From Hyphomicrobiales bacterium (GTDB lineage: Bacteria; Pseudomonadota; Alphaproteobacteria; Rhizobiales; Rhizobiaceae), in the NCBI GenBank assembly GCA_900470965.1, contig UCCS01000097.1:1-38024 (forward strand): a DNA stretch of 38,024 nt, written 5' to 3'. Both the position numbers and the translations under genes were made by a program. Positions 18,098 through 25,359 of this stretch are shown piece by piece; the stretch's first letter is position 1, and each line of letters starts with the position of its first letter. The notes under the pieces were generated by a model. The model was given only the letters and a program-made list of their open reading frames with translations, did no database searches and had not been told where the DNA came from.

Positions 18098-19654
18098 CTA
18101 TTCCGCTGCTTCAATGAGAGGGACCGGAGCAAAATCGTCCGGGAAATGCGTCATCGCGCTCATGACAGGATAGGGCGTGAAGCCGCCGAGCGCACAGAGC
18201 GAGCCGAACTTCATCGTGTTGCAGAGATCTGCGAGCAGTTCGCGGTTCTTTTCGGGCTCGATGCCCTGGGCGATCTTGTCTGCGGTTTCGACCCCGCGGG
18301 TCGAGCCGATGCGGCAGGGCGTGCACTTGCCGCAGCTTTCGACCGCGCAGAATTCCATCGCAAAGCGTGCCTGCTTCAGCATGTCCGCCGTATCATCGAA
18401 GACGACCAGACCAGCATGACCGATAAGCCCATCCTTGGCGGCAAAGGCCTCATAGTCGAACGGGGTATCGAACAGCGCACGCGGGAAATAGGCGCCAAGC
18501 GGCCCTCCCACCTGCACCGCCTTCACCGGCCGGCCGGACACAGTGCCGCCGCCGATCTTGTCGACGATATCGCCGAGCGAAAGACCGAAGGCGGTTTCGT
18601 AGAGACCGCCATATTTTACATTGCCGGCGATCTGCAGCGGGATGGTGCCGCGTGACCGGCCCATGCCGAAATCGCGATAGAAGGCGGCCCCCTTGTCCAT
18701 GATCACAGGCACGGACGCGAGCGAGATGACATTGTTGATGACGGTCGGACAGTTGAACAGGCCCTTATGCGCCGGCAGCGGCGGCTTGGCGCGCACGATA
18801 CCCCGCTTGCCTTCGAGGCTGTTGAGCAGCGCCGTTTCCTCGCCGCACACATAGGCGCCCGCACCGGTGCGGATCTCCATGTCGAATTCCTTGCCGGAGC
18901 CGAGCACCGAAGCGCCCAGAATGCCAGCCTTTCGGGCGATTTCCACCGCCTGCGTCATCGTGGCGATCGCATGCGGATATTCCGAACGCGTATAGACGAA
19001 ACCTTTCGTGGCGCCAGTCGCAAGCCCGGCAATCGCCATGCCTTCGATGAGCACGAAAGGATCGCCTTCCATGATCATCCGGTCGGCAAAGGTACCGCTG
19101 TCGCCCTCATCTGCATTGCAGACGATATATTTGCGCGAACCGGCGGCATCGAGCACCGTCTTCCATTTGATGCCGGTCGGAAAGCCCGCGCCGCCGCGGC
19201 CGCGAAGGCCGGAATCGGTGACTTCCCTGACGACATCGGCAGGCTGCATCGACACTGCACGGCGAAGACCGGCAAGCCCACCGTGGGCCTCGTAATCATC
19301 AAGCGAAAGCGGATCGGTAATGCCGCAGCGGGCAAAGGTGAGACGGGTCTGCCCTTTCAGGAACGGGAGGTCCTCGACCTCCCCAAGACAGAGCGCATGC
19401 GCCCCGCCGTCAATCAGTCCCGCATCGAACAGCCCGACGACATCCTTCGCCTTGACCGGCCCATAGCCGATCCGTTTCCCGGACACCTCAACCTCAACCA
19501 GCGGCTCCAGCCAGAACATTCCGCGCGAGCCGTTGCGCACGACGGTCGCATCAAGGCCGCGGGCGGCGATCTCCTGGGTAATCGCCATTGCCACCTTCTC
19601 GGCCCCGAGCGAGAGCGCTGCGGCATCGCGCGGAACATAAATCTTCACAGTCAT
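18098..19654 (-). CDS. fdsB: NAD-dependent formate dehydrogenase beta (NADH-binding) subunit
   Basis: A 518-residue NuoF-like diaphorase subunit. After an N-terminal thioredoxin-like portion it has the FMN/NAD-binding stretches GLRGRGGAGFPTGIKW, CNADEGDSGTFADR and GAGAYVCGEETALLNSLEG, and the 4Fe-4S site ESCGKCTPCRIGSTRG near residue 440. It passes electrons from FdsA and FdsG to NAD+. Its ATG overlaps the stop of fdsG by four bases, and fdsA starts three bases after its own stop, so the three subunits are made from one transcript with tight coupling. Confidence 0.96.
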   Translation of the reverse strand: MTVKIYVPRDAAALSLGAEKVAMAITQEIAARGLDATVVRNGSRGMFWLEPLVEVEVSGKRIGYGPVKAKDVVGLFDAGLIDGGAHALCLGEVEDLPFLKGQTRLTFARCGITDPLSLDDYEAHGGLAGLRRAVSMQPADVVREVTDSGLRGRGGAGFPTGIKWKTVLDAAGSRKYIVCNADEGDSGTFADRMIMEGDPFVLIEGMAIAGLATGATKGFVYTRSEYPHAIATMTQAVEIARKAGILGASVLGSGKEFDMEIRTGAGAYVCGEETALLNSLEGKRGIVRAKPPLPAHKGLFNCPTVINNVISLASVPVIMDKGAAFYRDFGMGRSRGTIPLQIAGNVKYGGLYETAFGLSLGDIVDKIGGGTVSGRPVKAVQVGGPLGAYFPRALFDTPFDYEAFAAKDGLIGHAGLVVFDDTADMLKQARFAMEFCAVESCGKCTPCRIGSTRGVETADKIAQGIEPEKNRELLADLCNTMKFGSLCALGGFTPYPVMSAMTHFPDDFAPVPLIEAAE

Positions 19655-20130
19655 CGGCGCGCCTCCTCGACGAGTTCGGCCGCCAGGTCGTCATCGACGC
19701 GGCCATGCACTTCGCCATCGAACATGGCGGCCGGCGCGCAGGCACAGAGACCGAGACAGTAGACAGGCTCCAGCGTGACGCTGCCGTCGTGTGTCGTTTG
19801 ATGAAAATCGATGCCGAGCAGGGTCTTGATACGCTCGGCCAGCGCATCGCCACCCATCGACTGGCAGGCTTCGGCGCGACAGAGCTTCAGCACGTGCCGA
19901 CCGGCAGGATGATCACGATAATCATGATAGAAGGTTACGACACCGTGGACCTCGGCGCGAGAAAGATTGAGCTCATCTGCGATGACTGGCAGGGCCTCCT
20001 GCGGCACGTAACCGAACTCGTCCTGAACCTCATGCAGAATGGGGAGCAGTGGGCCTTCGAGGGATCGAAGATCAGCAACGATCGAACGGATACGCCCGGC
20101 GATATCGCCCTGGGCGATACGTATATTCAT
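19651..20130 (-). CDS. fdsG: NAD-dependent formate dehydrogenase gamma (2Fe-2S) subunit
   Basis: A 159-residue NuoE-like subunit with the 2Fe-2S ligands Cys84, Cys89, Cys125 and Cys129 (CRAEAC and CLGLC). It relays electrons to the FMN of FdsB. ATG 20130 is preferred because GGGAGG lies six bases before it and the product then begins MNIRIAQGD as in the family; a frame extending to 20187 runs into the promoter region. First structural gene of the fds operon. Confidence 0.95.
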   Translation of the reverse strand: MNIRIAQGDIAGRIRSIVADLRSLEGPLLPILHEVQDEFGYVPQEALPVIADELNLSRAEVHGVVTFYHDYRDHPAGRHVLKLCRAEACQSMGGDALAERIKTLLGIDFHQTTHDGSVTLEPVYCLGLCACAPAAMFDGEVHGRVDDDLAAELVEEARR

Positions 20131-20224
20131 CAGCAGCCTCCCTTCGGCTTGCGCATTCCCTGGGAACCGCAAAACTCCCCATGTCATTGCGATTTCTAGG
20201 GAACTGTCTCAGGGAAGCAGGTTA

Positions 20225-20268
20225 CAATCAATAAAGCAGTCTTGTTGATTGATAGCTTTTTTCTATCA
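20225..20268 (-). promoter_or_regulatory. Inverted repeats upstream of fdsG, candidate LysR-type operator
   Basis: In the 135-bp gap before fdsG there are two adjoining dyads: CAATCAA (20225-20231) with TTGATTG (20245-20251), 13 bases apart, and TGATAG (20250-20255) with CTATCA (20263-20268), seven bases apart. The first contains the T-N11-A arrangement usual for LysR-type regulators, and a LysR gene sits next door. The second dyad overlaps the lysR stop codon. Binding by that regulator is an inference. Confidence 0.5.
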
Positions 20269-21159
20269 TAGTTCCGCGTCTTCAACGAGTGTTCTTGCTT
20301 CATGCAACAAGGCGGAGACAAGCGGCGTGAAAGGTTCCCGATAAGGAGCGACAAGGCCGACGAGATGGTGCGCCTCCGGCTCGACGATCGGGATCATCCG
20401 GATCTCCGCAGGAAAGCCGAATGATATCGCAACGTTACGCGGCATGATGCTTGCCCAGCGGCCAGTCCGCACGTGCGAAAAAAGAACGATCATCGAATTC
20501 GATTCGAGTGTCGGATGGACTGTTGCGCCTGCTTCGGCCAAATGCCGGTTGATGATACGCCGGTTCTGCATGTCAGCCGTCAATAGGCAAAGCCGAAGAT
20601 CACCCACTTCACGCCATGTCACACTCTCGCGATCCGAGAGCGGACTGCCGGCGGCGGTGATGAGATTATAGCGCTCCGCATAGAGGGGCACAGAAGTGAC
20701 GCGCCCGAGCGGCTCGTTTTCCAGATAGGTGACGCCGGCATCGATCTCGAGATTTTCGAGCATGCTCAGCACCTGCAGCGAATTGCGCGAGACGATGGAG
20801 AAGGTGACGTCGGGATGCCGTTCCTGGAAGGGCGTTGTGATTCGCGACAGCATCGCGAGCGCGGTCGGAATGGACGCCAGACGCAGATGGCCGGAGAGAC
20901 CCTTGCGGGCGGCGCGCATTTCCTCGCGCATCGTGCGCGTGTCCCCGACGATGCGGCGCGCCCATTCGAGCACACGCTGTCCTTCCGGCGTCAATCCTTG
21001 AAAGCGGGAGCCACGCTGCACCAGCATGACGCCCAGCTGATCTTCCAGCTGGCGAATGGCGGCCGAGAGCGTGGGTTGGGAGACGCCGCATTCCTCTGCC
21101 GCACGACCGAAATGTTTCTCATTAGCGAGTGCGATGAAGAATTCCAGCTTGTCGATCAT
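20266..21159 (-). CDS. LysR-type transcriptional regulator, probable regulator of fds operon
   Basis: A 297-residue LysR family protein with an N-terminal helix-turn-helix (FGRAAEECGVSQPTLSAAIR) and a C-terminal inducer-binding domain. ATG 21159 is preceded by GGGAGG at a good distance. It lies immediately upstream of fdsG on the same strand; fds operons in other bacteria are accompanied by a LysR regulator (FdsR) acting in response to formate, which makes this its likely role. It is co-directional rather than divergent, with 135 bp between its stop and fdsG, so either read-through or a separate fds promoter is possible. Confidence 0.9.
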   Translation of the reverse strand: MIDKLEFFIALANEKHFGRAAEECGVSQPTLSAAIRQLEDQLGVMLVQRGSRFQGLTPEGQRVLEWARRIVGDTRTMREEMRAARKGLSGHLRLASIPTALAMLSRITTPFQERHPDVTFSIVSRNSLQVLSMLENLEIDAGVTYLENEPLGRVTSVPLYAERYNLITAAGSPLSDRESVTWREVGDLRLCLLTADMQNRRIINRHLAEAGATVHPTLESNSMIVLFSHVRTGRWASIMPRNVAISFGFPAEIRMIPIVEPEAHHLVGLVAPYREPFTPLVSALLHEARTLVEDAEL

Positions 21160-21233
21160 CCGGCCTCCCTGCCGAATTGGGCATGAGGCCTATCTTTGCG
21201 GCTTGCCGTCCGGCTTCGCAAGAGCTGGCAGGC

Positions 21234-21575
21234 TCAGCCCGTCTCGGCAACCGGAAAGAGACTGAAAAGTGATTCGAGGAAAGCCATGACGCTTTCGTTG
21301 CCCATGCTGTAATAGACAAGCCGCCCGTCGCGCCGCGTATTGACGAGGCCTTCGAGCCTCAGTCGCGCAAGCTGCTGGGACACCATAGCCTGCTGTATTC
21401 CAAGGATATCCTCGATTTCGCCGACCGTCTTTTCCCCTTCCGACAGGATACAGAGGATGAGCAACCGGGTCTGATGGGCTAGCGCCTTCAGGAGATCGCT
21501 CGCCTCGTGGGCTTTGTCAGCAAGCTTCTGCAAGTCCTGGCCGGTCATGCCCGGCTTCGGTTTAGGCAATGGCAT
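21234..21575 (-). CDS. ArsR/SmtB-type transcriptional repressor
   Basis: A 113-residue winged-helix protein of ArsR length with LLKALAHQTRLLILCILSEG, the recognition helix QQAMVSQQLARLRLEGLV and the wing TRRDGRLVYYSM. There is a single Cys (in LILCIL) and no Cys-x-Cys metal site of the arsenic or cadmium sensors, so what it senses is unknown; it could be a redox, sulfide or metal-independent member. The start may be ATG 21575 or ATG 21548; neither has a strong ribosome binding site. It follows the SDR gene on the same strand after about 100 bases that contain palindromes. Confidence 0.88.
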   Translation of the reverse strand: MPLPKPKPGMTGQDLQKLADKAHEASDLLKALAHQTRLLILCILSEGEKTVGEIEDILGIQQAMVSQQLARLRLEGLVNTRRDGRLVYYSMGNESVMAFLESLFSLFPVAETG

Positions 21576-21612
21576 TTGCTTCTCGGAAGGAGGTAATAGG
21601 ATAGATCAGTAC

Positions 21613-21636
21613 AATATCATATTCGCAGAAGCGAAT
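21613..21636. promoter_or_regulatory. Two adjacent palindromes upstream of arsR-type gene
   Basis: AATAT-C-ATATT (21613-21623) and ATTCGC-AGAA-GCGAAT (21621-21636) are both perfect and overlap by three bases. They lie 38-61 bases upstream of the arsR-type start codon, where an autoregulatory operator or promoter would be expected. ArsR proteins bind short imperfect AT-rich dyads; assignment is inference. Confidence 0.45.
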
Positions 21637-21676
21637 TCGTCAAATGTCGCGAAATGCCAAAAAAAGTCCAAACAAA

Positions 21677-22447
21677 TCAGCAAATAAGCTGGCCACCATT
21701 GATCTCCAGGACTTGACCCGTGATGTAACCTGAGAGTGATGGAGCCGCCAGGAAGAGATAGGCGGGGGCACAATCCTCTGCTGTTCCGAGCCGCTGTAGT
21801 GGGATCGACTTGCGCGTCTGCTCCAGCTTTTCACGCGATGAATAGCGTGCATGGAAATCGGTTTCGATCGTGCCGGGCGAGACGCAGTTGACCCTGATAC
21901 CATCAGGCGCAAGCTCTCGGGCCAGCGCTTTCGAATAGGTCGCAACAAATGCCTTCGATGCGGAATATATTGCAGAACCGGGGCTTCCGCCCGTCAGCGC
22001 CGAAATCGAAACGGTGTTGACGATAGCAGCGCCCCCTGCCGCCCGGAGCGCCGGAAGCAGCGCTCGTGTCAACTCCACCACCGACGTCTGGTTGAGGCGC
22101 ACGACAGTCTCATAATCGGCATCGGTCAACTCACCTGCGGGAAAACGCCCGTACATCGTGCCGGCATTGTTGACCAGCACATGCACCTTGTCGAAGAATT
22201 CGAGCGCCTCTTCCGCAAACTTCGCAGCCCCGCCCGGCTGCAGGAAATCTGCGGGCAACAGCAGGGCCCGACGTTCCGATTCGGCGGTCAGCAGAAAATC
22301 CGGCAATTCACGTTCCCCATCGCGCCCGGTATGGACAAGCACGCGCGCACCGCAATCCAGAAACTGCCGGGCAACTTCGAGGCCGATACCGCGGCCTGCA
22401 CCTGTCACGACGACATTGCGGTTTTCGAACAATTTGGGATGAAACAC
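21677..22447 (-). CDS. Short-chain dehydrogenase/reductase
   Basis: A 256-residue classical SDR oxidoreductase. Visible are the nucleotide-binding TGAGRGIG (near residue 15), the NNAG motif, the catalytic Ser in NTVSIS, the catalytic pair YSASK, and the C-terminal ITGQVLEINGG typical of the family. The likely start is GTG 22447 because AAGGAGG lies eight bases upstream; the frame extends further to 22510 without a better signal. The substrate cannot be read from sequence. It lies downstream of soxR on the same strand (86-base gap) and might share its transcript. Confidence 0.88.
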   Translation of the reverse strand: MFHPKLFENRNVVVTGAGRGIGLEVARQFLDCGARVLVHTGRDGERELPDFLLTAESERRALLLPADFLQPGGAAKFAEEALEFFDKVHVLVNNAGTMYGRFPAGELTDADYETVVRLNQTSVVELTRALLPALRAAGGAAIVNTVSISALTGGSPGSAIYSASKAFVATYSKALARELAPDGIRVNCVSPGTIETDFHARYSSREKLEQTRKSIPLQRLGTAEDCAPAYLFLAAPSLSGYITGQVLEINGGQLIC

Positions 22448-22533
22448 GAAGCTCTCCTCCTTGCGGGCCGGCCCGCCGCTTGCGCTATCAGGCCTAACAT
22501 ATGCGGCCATCGGCCAAAAGAAAGCCCGAAGGT

Positions 22534-22998
22534 CTAAGCCCCCGGGTCGAGAAGCCGCGCACCGGCGCCTTGCCTGCCGAGCACGTCAAAGGGATTGCGT
22601 AGCGGACAGGCGTCGATCGAGAGACAGCCGCAGCCAATACAGCTCGTCAGATGGTCACGCAGCAGGCTCAGCTGCTTGATGCGCGCATCGAGATCATCCT
22701 TCCAGAGCGCAGACAGTTTCTGCCAGTCCCCGACTGTCGGCGTCCGGCTCTGCGGCAGAGTTTCGAAGGCAGTCTGGATTTCGGCAAGCGGAATGCCGAC
22801 CCGTTGCGCCACCTTGATAATGCCGAGGCGCCGTAGCACATCGCGGCCGTATCGGCGCTGGTTGCCGCGGGTGCGGATGCTGGAGATCAGCCCCTTCGCC
22901 TCGTAGAAATGCAGGGCAGAAACCGCAAGTCCACTGCGCTCTGCCACCTCGCCCACCGTCAGGAGCCTGCTCAAGGAGAATGCCGGATTTTGCTGCAT
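22534..22998 (-). CDS. soxR: SoxR redox-sensing transcriptional activator
   Basis: A 154-residue MerR-family protein with helix-turn-helix VGEVAERSGLAVSALHFYE, a dimerisation helix, and the 2Fe-2S cluster motif CIGCGCLSIDAC (Cys120, 123, 125, 131), which matches E. coli SoxR almost position for position. SoxR is activated by redox-cycling compounds through oxidation of its cluster. Start ATG 22998 lies only ten bases from a perfect SoxR operator, and its own promoter can be traced on the minus strand (TTTACG-N17-TATAAA), so it is probably autoregulated. No soxS is present; outside the enterics SoxR usually controls a few nearby genes directly. Confidence 0.95.
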   Translation of the reverse strand: MQQNPAFSLSRLLTVGEVAERSGLAVSALHFYEAKGLISSIRTRGNQRRYGRDVLRRLGIIKVAQRVGIPLAEIQTAFETLPQSRTPTVGDWQKLSALWKDDLDARIKQLSLLRDHLTSCIGCGCLSIDACPLRNPFDVLGRQGAGARLLDPGA

Positions 22999-23004
22999 CG
23001 CCTA

Positions 23005-23056
23005 TTGACCTCAATATTAGTTGAGGTTTTATAGACTCCGCTCCCGAGGCCGTAAA
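23005..23056. promoter_or_regulatory. Divergent soxR / flavin reductase promoter with SoxR box
   Basis: The operator CCTCAA-TATTAG-TTGAGG (23009-23026) is a perfect dyad in its arms and equals the SoxR consensus. For the plus strand it lies between TTGACC (23005-23010) and TATAGA (23030-23035) with a 19-bp spacer, the over-long spacing diagnostic of MerR/SoxR-activated promoters. For the minus strand, TTTACG (reverse of 23051-23056) and TATAAA (reverse of 23028-23033) are 17 bp apart and would start soxR transcription inside the operator, so SoxR should repress itself. Confidence 0.88.
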
Positions 23057-23079
23057 GCCGCAACGAGAAGGAGCAATGC

Positions 23080-23655
23080 ATGCAGAAACCCATGAGGCTT
23101 GCCGTCATCTACGGCAGCACGCGTGAGGGGCGCATCTGCGACAGGGTTGTGAAATGGCTCGAAAGAGAGTTGACCCGCTTTCCACAATTCGAGATCGACA
23201 TCATCGACCCCCTGGCATTCTCGCTGCCGCGAGAGCATCTACCACATCATCCGGAGGCAAGGCGGCTTGCTGACAGGCTCCATCAGGCTGATGGCTTCAT
23301 CCTCGTCACGCCGGAATATAACCACAGTTTCACCGCTTCCCTGAAATTCCTCATCGATCTCTTCGCCGAGCCGTGGCACGGCAAGCCGATCGCCTTCGTC
23401 TGCTATGGCGGCGTCTCCGGCGGATTGCGGGCGGTCGAACAGCTCCGCCTCGTCTTTGCGGAGCTTCACGCCGTCACGATTTGCGATGCCGTCAGCTTCA
23501 GTTCCCCCTGGCGCCGTTTCGACAATGAAGGCCGACTGCAGGATACGGAAGATACGTTGCGCCGGCTTTCCCGAATGATGGCCCAGTTGCAATGGTGGAC
23601 TGAGGCGCTGATCGCCGCCCGCAGCGACACTCCTTATGCCGGCATCGCCGCCTGA
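23080..23655 (+). CDS. NADPH-dependent FMN reductase family protein
   Basis: A 191-residue flavodoxin-like oxidoreductase. The opening AVIYGSTREGRICDRV holds the FMN phosphate-binding loop (GSTREG), and VTPEYNHSFTASLKFLID is the characteristic PEYN motif of the NADPH:FMN/quinone/azo reductase family. A ribosome binding site GAAGGAG precedes ATG 23080. It is transcribed from the SoxR box promoter, so it is probably induced by redox-active compounds and may reduce quinones or flavins; the physiological substrate is not known from sequence. Confidence 0.9.
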   Translation: MQKPMRLAVIYGSTREGRICDRVVKWLERELTRFPQFEIDIIDPLAFSLPREHLPHHPEARRLADRLHQADGFILVTPEYNHSFTASLKFLIDLFAEPWHGKPIAFVCYGGVSGGLRAVEQLRLVFAELHAVTICDAVSFSSPWRRFDNEGRLQDTEDTLRRLSRMMAQLQWWTEALIAARSDTPYAGIAA

Positions 23656-23702
23656 GACAACGACATCCGATTCCGTCTCTGGCAGGTACGGAACCGGCTG
23701 GG

Positions 23703-23735
23703 CACCCGGACAGGACCTCCGTCCGGGTGTTCCTC
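23703..23735 (+). terminator. Strong hairpin after the flavin reductase gene
   Basis: CACCCGGAC (23703-23711) pairs perfectly with GTCCGGGTG (23721-23729), loop nine bases. Only TTCCTCCC follows, so it is a terminator-like stem without a proper T-run. It separates the flavin reductase gene from the thiamine-regulated operon. Confidence 0.5.
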
Positions 23736-23806
23736 CCAACACTTGACAGCTGCGTCCGAACTGCCCTGGCCCTTTCCGACCGTGTAGCCGGATAGGAATT
23801 TTACGG

Positions 23807-23835
23807 TTGCGGTATCGCAGGCCCGGTGCTAGCTT
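23807..23835 (+). promoter_or_regulatory. Candidate promoter for the riboswitch transcript
   Basis: TTGCGG (23807-23812) and TAGCTT (23830-23835) are separated by 17 bases and would start transcription just before the TPP riboswitch. The match to consensus is moderate. A TTGACA at 23743-23748 has no recognisable partner. Confidence 0.35.
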
Positions 23836-23847
23836 CCGCCACAATTT

Positions 23848-23940
23848 CACGGGGGAGCTCCGAATTGCCGGGGCTGAGATGTGAGGCGCATGCCTCCGGA
23901 CCCTTCAAAGCTGATCTGGGTAATGCCAGCGGAGCGAGGT
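23848..23940 (+). promoter_or_regulatory. TPP (THI-box) riboswitch
   Basis: The sequence follows the thiamine pyrophosphate aptamer order: GGGGGAGCTCC, GGGGCTGAGAT (23870-23880), a variable P3 hairpin GAGGC-GCAT-GCCTC, GGACCCTTCAAAGCTGATCT and GGGTAATGCCAGCGGAGCGAGG. The aptamer's 3' arm includes GAGG (23936-23939), which is also the ribosome binding site of the next gene (ATG 23945), and no terminator stem fits between. TPP binding should therefore block translation initiation, the usual mode in Gram-negative bacteria. Confidence 0.95.
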
Positions 23941-23944
23941 CCAA

Positions 23945-24553
23945 ATGTTTTCCGGCGCACAAGTGTCTCTATATCCGATGTCCGGCAATTTCGTCGGCAT
24001 CATCCTTGACGCTATCAAGGCTCTCGATCCCTATCGTGATCATCTTCGCATCGAAACCGACGATATTTCCACGCTGATGGTCGGCCCGCCCGACGTGTTG
24101 TTTGCCGCCATGCGCGACCTCTTCGTCTCGGCTGCCGCAAGCGGCGAGCATTGCGTATTGTCCGCAGCGATCTCGCGGGGCTGCCCCGGCGAACCGGATG
24201 ATGCGATCTGTGGCGCCGGCCTGTCTTCCAGCCGATCCGAGCCGCTCGCCGAGCGAGTGGAAGCCGCGATCGCGGCAGTCAAGGACACCACAGAAACCGG
24301 CCAGCCAACGGCCGCCCAATTTTCTCTGTACGTTATGGGAACGGGCACCCATATGGACGAGATCTACGGCTGCATCGATTTCCTGAAGCGCTCGGGCACA
24401 TTCGACCGCTCCAAGAATTTCTGCACCAAGTTGCGCGGCGATGCCGGCGCGATCTTCGCGACCATCCATGAAGCCTTCTATCGCTTTGGCGATCCCGAAG
24501 GCCATGTGACGCTGGATATCACGGTCTCCGCGAACAGCCCGAGCAAAGCCTGA
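23945..24553 (+). CDS. YkoF-like thiamine/HMP-binding protein
   Basis: A 202-residue protein made of two similar halves, each beginning AQxSLYxMG/SG (AQVSLYPMSGNF near residue 5 and AQFSLYVMGTGTH near 120). This fits YkoF, a tandem ACT-like domain protein that binds thiamine or its pyrimidine moiety and accompanies thiamine-regulated transporters. It is first in an operon directly under the TPP riboswitch, whose last bases form its ribosome binding site. No signal peptide is seen, so it is probably cytoplasmic and might act as a specificity or storage factor for the imported pyrimidine; that role is inferred. Confidence 0.85.
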   Translation: MFSGAQVSLYPMSGNFVGIILDAIKALDPYRDHLRIETDDISTLMVGPPDVLFAAMRDLFVSAAASGEHCVLSAAISRGCPGEPDDAICGAGLSSSRSEPLAERVEAAIAAVKDTTETGQPTAAQFSLYVMGTGTHMDEIYGCIDFLKRSGTFDRSKNFCTKLRGDAGAIFATIHEAFYRFGDPEGHVTLDITVSANSPSKA

Positions 24554-24567
24554 GACGCTTGACGGCA

Positions 24568-25359
24568 ATGACCTTATCGAAACCGGATTCGACATTTGCG
24601 CCACTGAGGCGGGCCTTGCCCGCCATTCTTGCCGTGTTTGCCTTCCTGGCCGTCTGGGAGCTCTATGTCGATCTCTCCGGCATCAAGCCCTCCATTCTGC
24701 CCTCGCCTTCGCGCATCCTGACACAGGGCTGGCTGAACAGGCAGGCGCTGCTCGACAACACCTGGCCGACGCTTGGCGCGACGCTCGGCGGTTTCGCTTT
24801 GTCGCTGGTCTTCGCCTTCGCCTCGTCTGTGCTGATGGATTTCGTGCCCTTCATGCGCCGCGCGCTGCTGCCGCTCTTCATCGTCAGCCAGACATTGCCG
24901 CTGGTCGCGATTGCCCCCTTGGTCGTGCTCTGGTTCGGTTTCGGGCTGCTGCCGAAGCTTCTGCTCGTTGCTCTCGTCACTTTCTTTCCGCTGCTGGTAG
25001 CCCTGCTTCAGGGCTATGAAGCGACGGACCGAGATATCGCCGAGCTTCTGAGTTCCATGAAGGCAAGCCGCTGGCGCATCTTCTGCCTGGCGAGGCTTCC
25101 CTCCGCCATGCCCTTCTTCTTTGCCGGCCTGCGCATTTCGATCACCTATGCCGTGGTCGGCGCTATCTTTGCCGAATATGCAGGTGCCGCACGTGGCCTC
25201 GGGATCTATATCCTCAATGCCAAGAACAATTTCCGGCCCGACCTCGTGCTTGCCGCCGTCGTCGTGAGCGCCCTCCTCACCCTCTGCCTCTTCGGTCTCA
25301 CGCTGGCGGTGCAGCGTTTCGTCATGCCCTGGCAATCTCCTGCGGAGAAACGCCCATGA
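24568..25359 (+). CDS. thiX: ABC transporter permease for a thiamine precursor (ThiX)
   Basis: A 263-residue inner-membrane permease with about six membrane segments and the cytoplasmic EAA-type loop SSMKASRWRIFCLARLPSAM that docks the ATPase. ATG 24568 is taken as the start, although TTG 24559 is closer to the upstream stop codon; neither has a clear ribosome binding site, so coupling to the preceding gene is probable. Together with the next two genes it makes the ThiXYZ importer for formylaminopyrimidine/HMP-type thiamine precursors, a reading supported by the TPP riboswitch at the head of the operon. Confidence 0.88.
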   Translation: MTLSKPDSTFAPLRRALPAILAVFAFLAVWELYVDLSGIKPSILPSPSRILTQGWLNRQALLDNTWPTLGATLGGFALSLVFAFASSVLMDFVPFMRRALLPLFIVSQTLPLVAIAPLVVLWFGFGLLPKLLLVALVTFFPLLVALLQGYEATDRDIAELLSSMKASRWRIFCLARLPSAMPFFFAGLRISITYAVVGAIFAEYAGAARGLGIYILNAKNNFRPDLVLAAVVVSALLTLCLFGLTLAVQRFVMPWQSPAEKRP

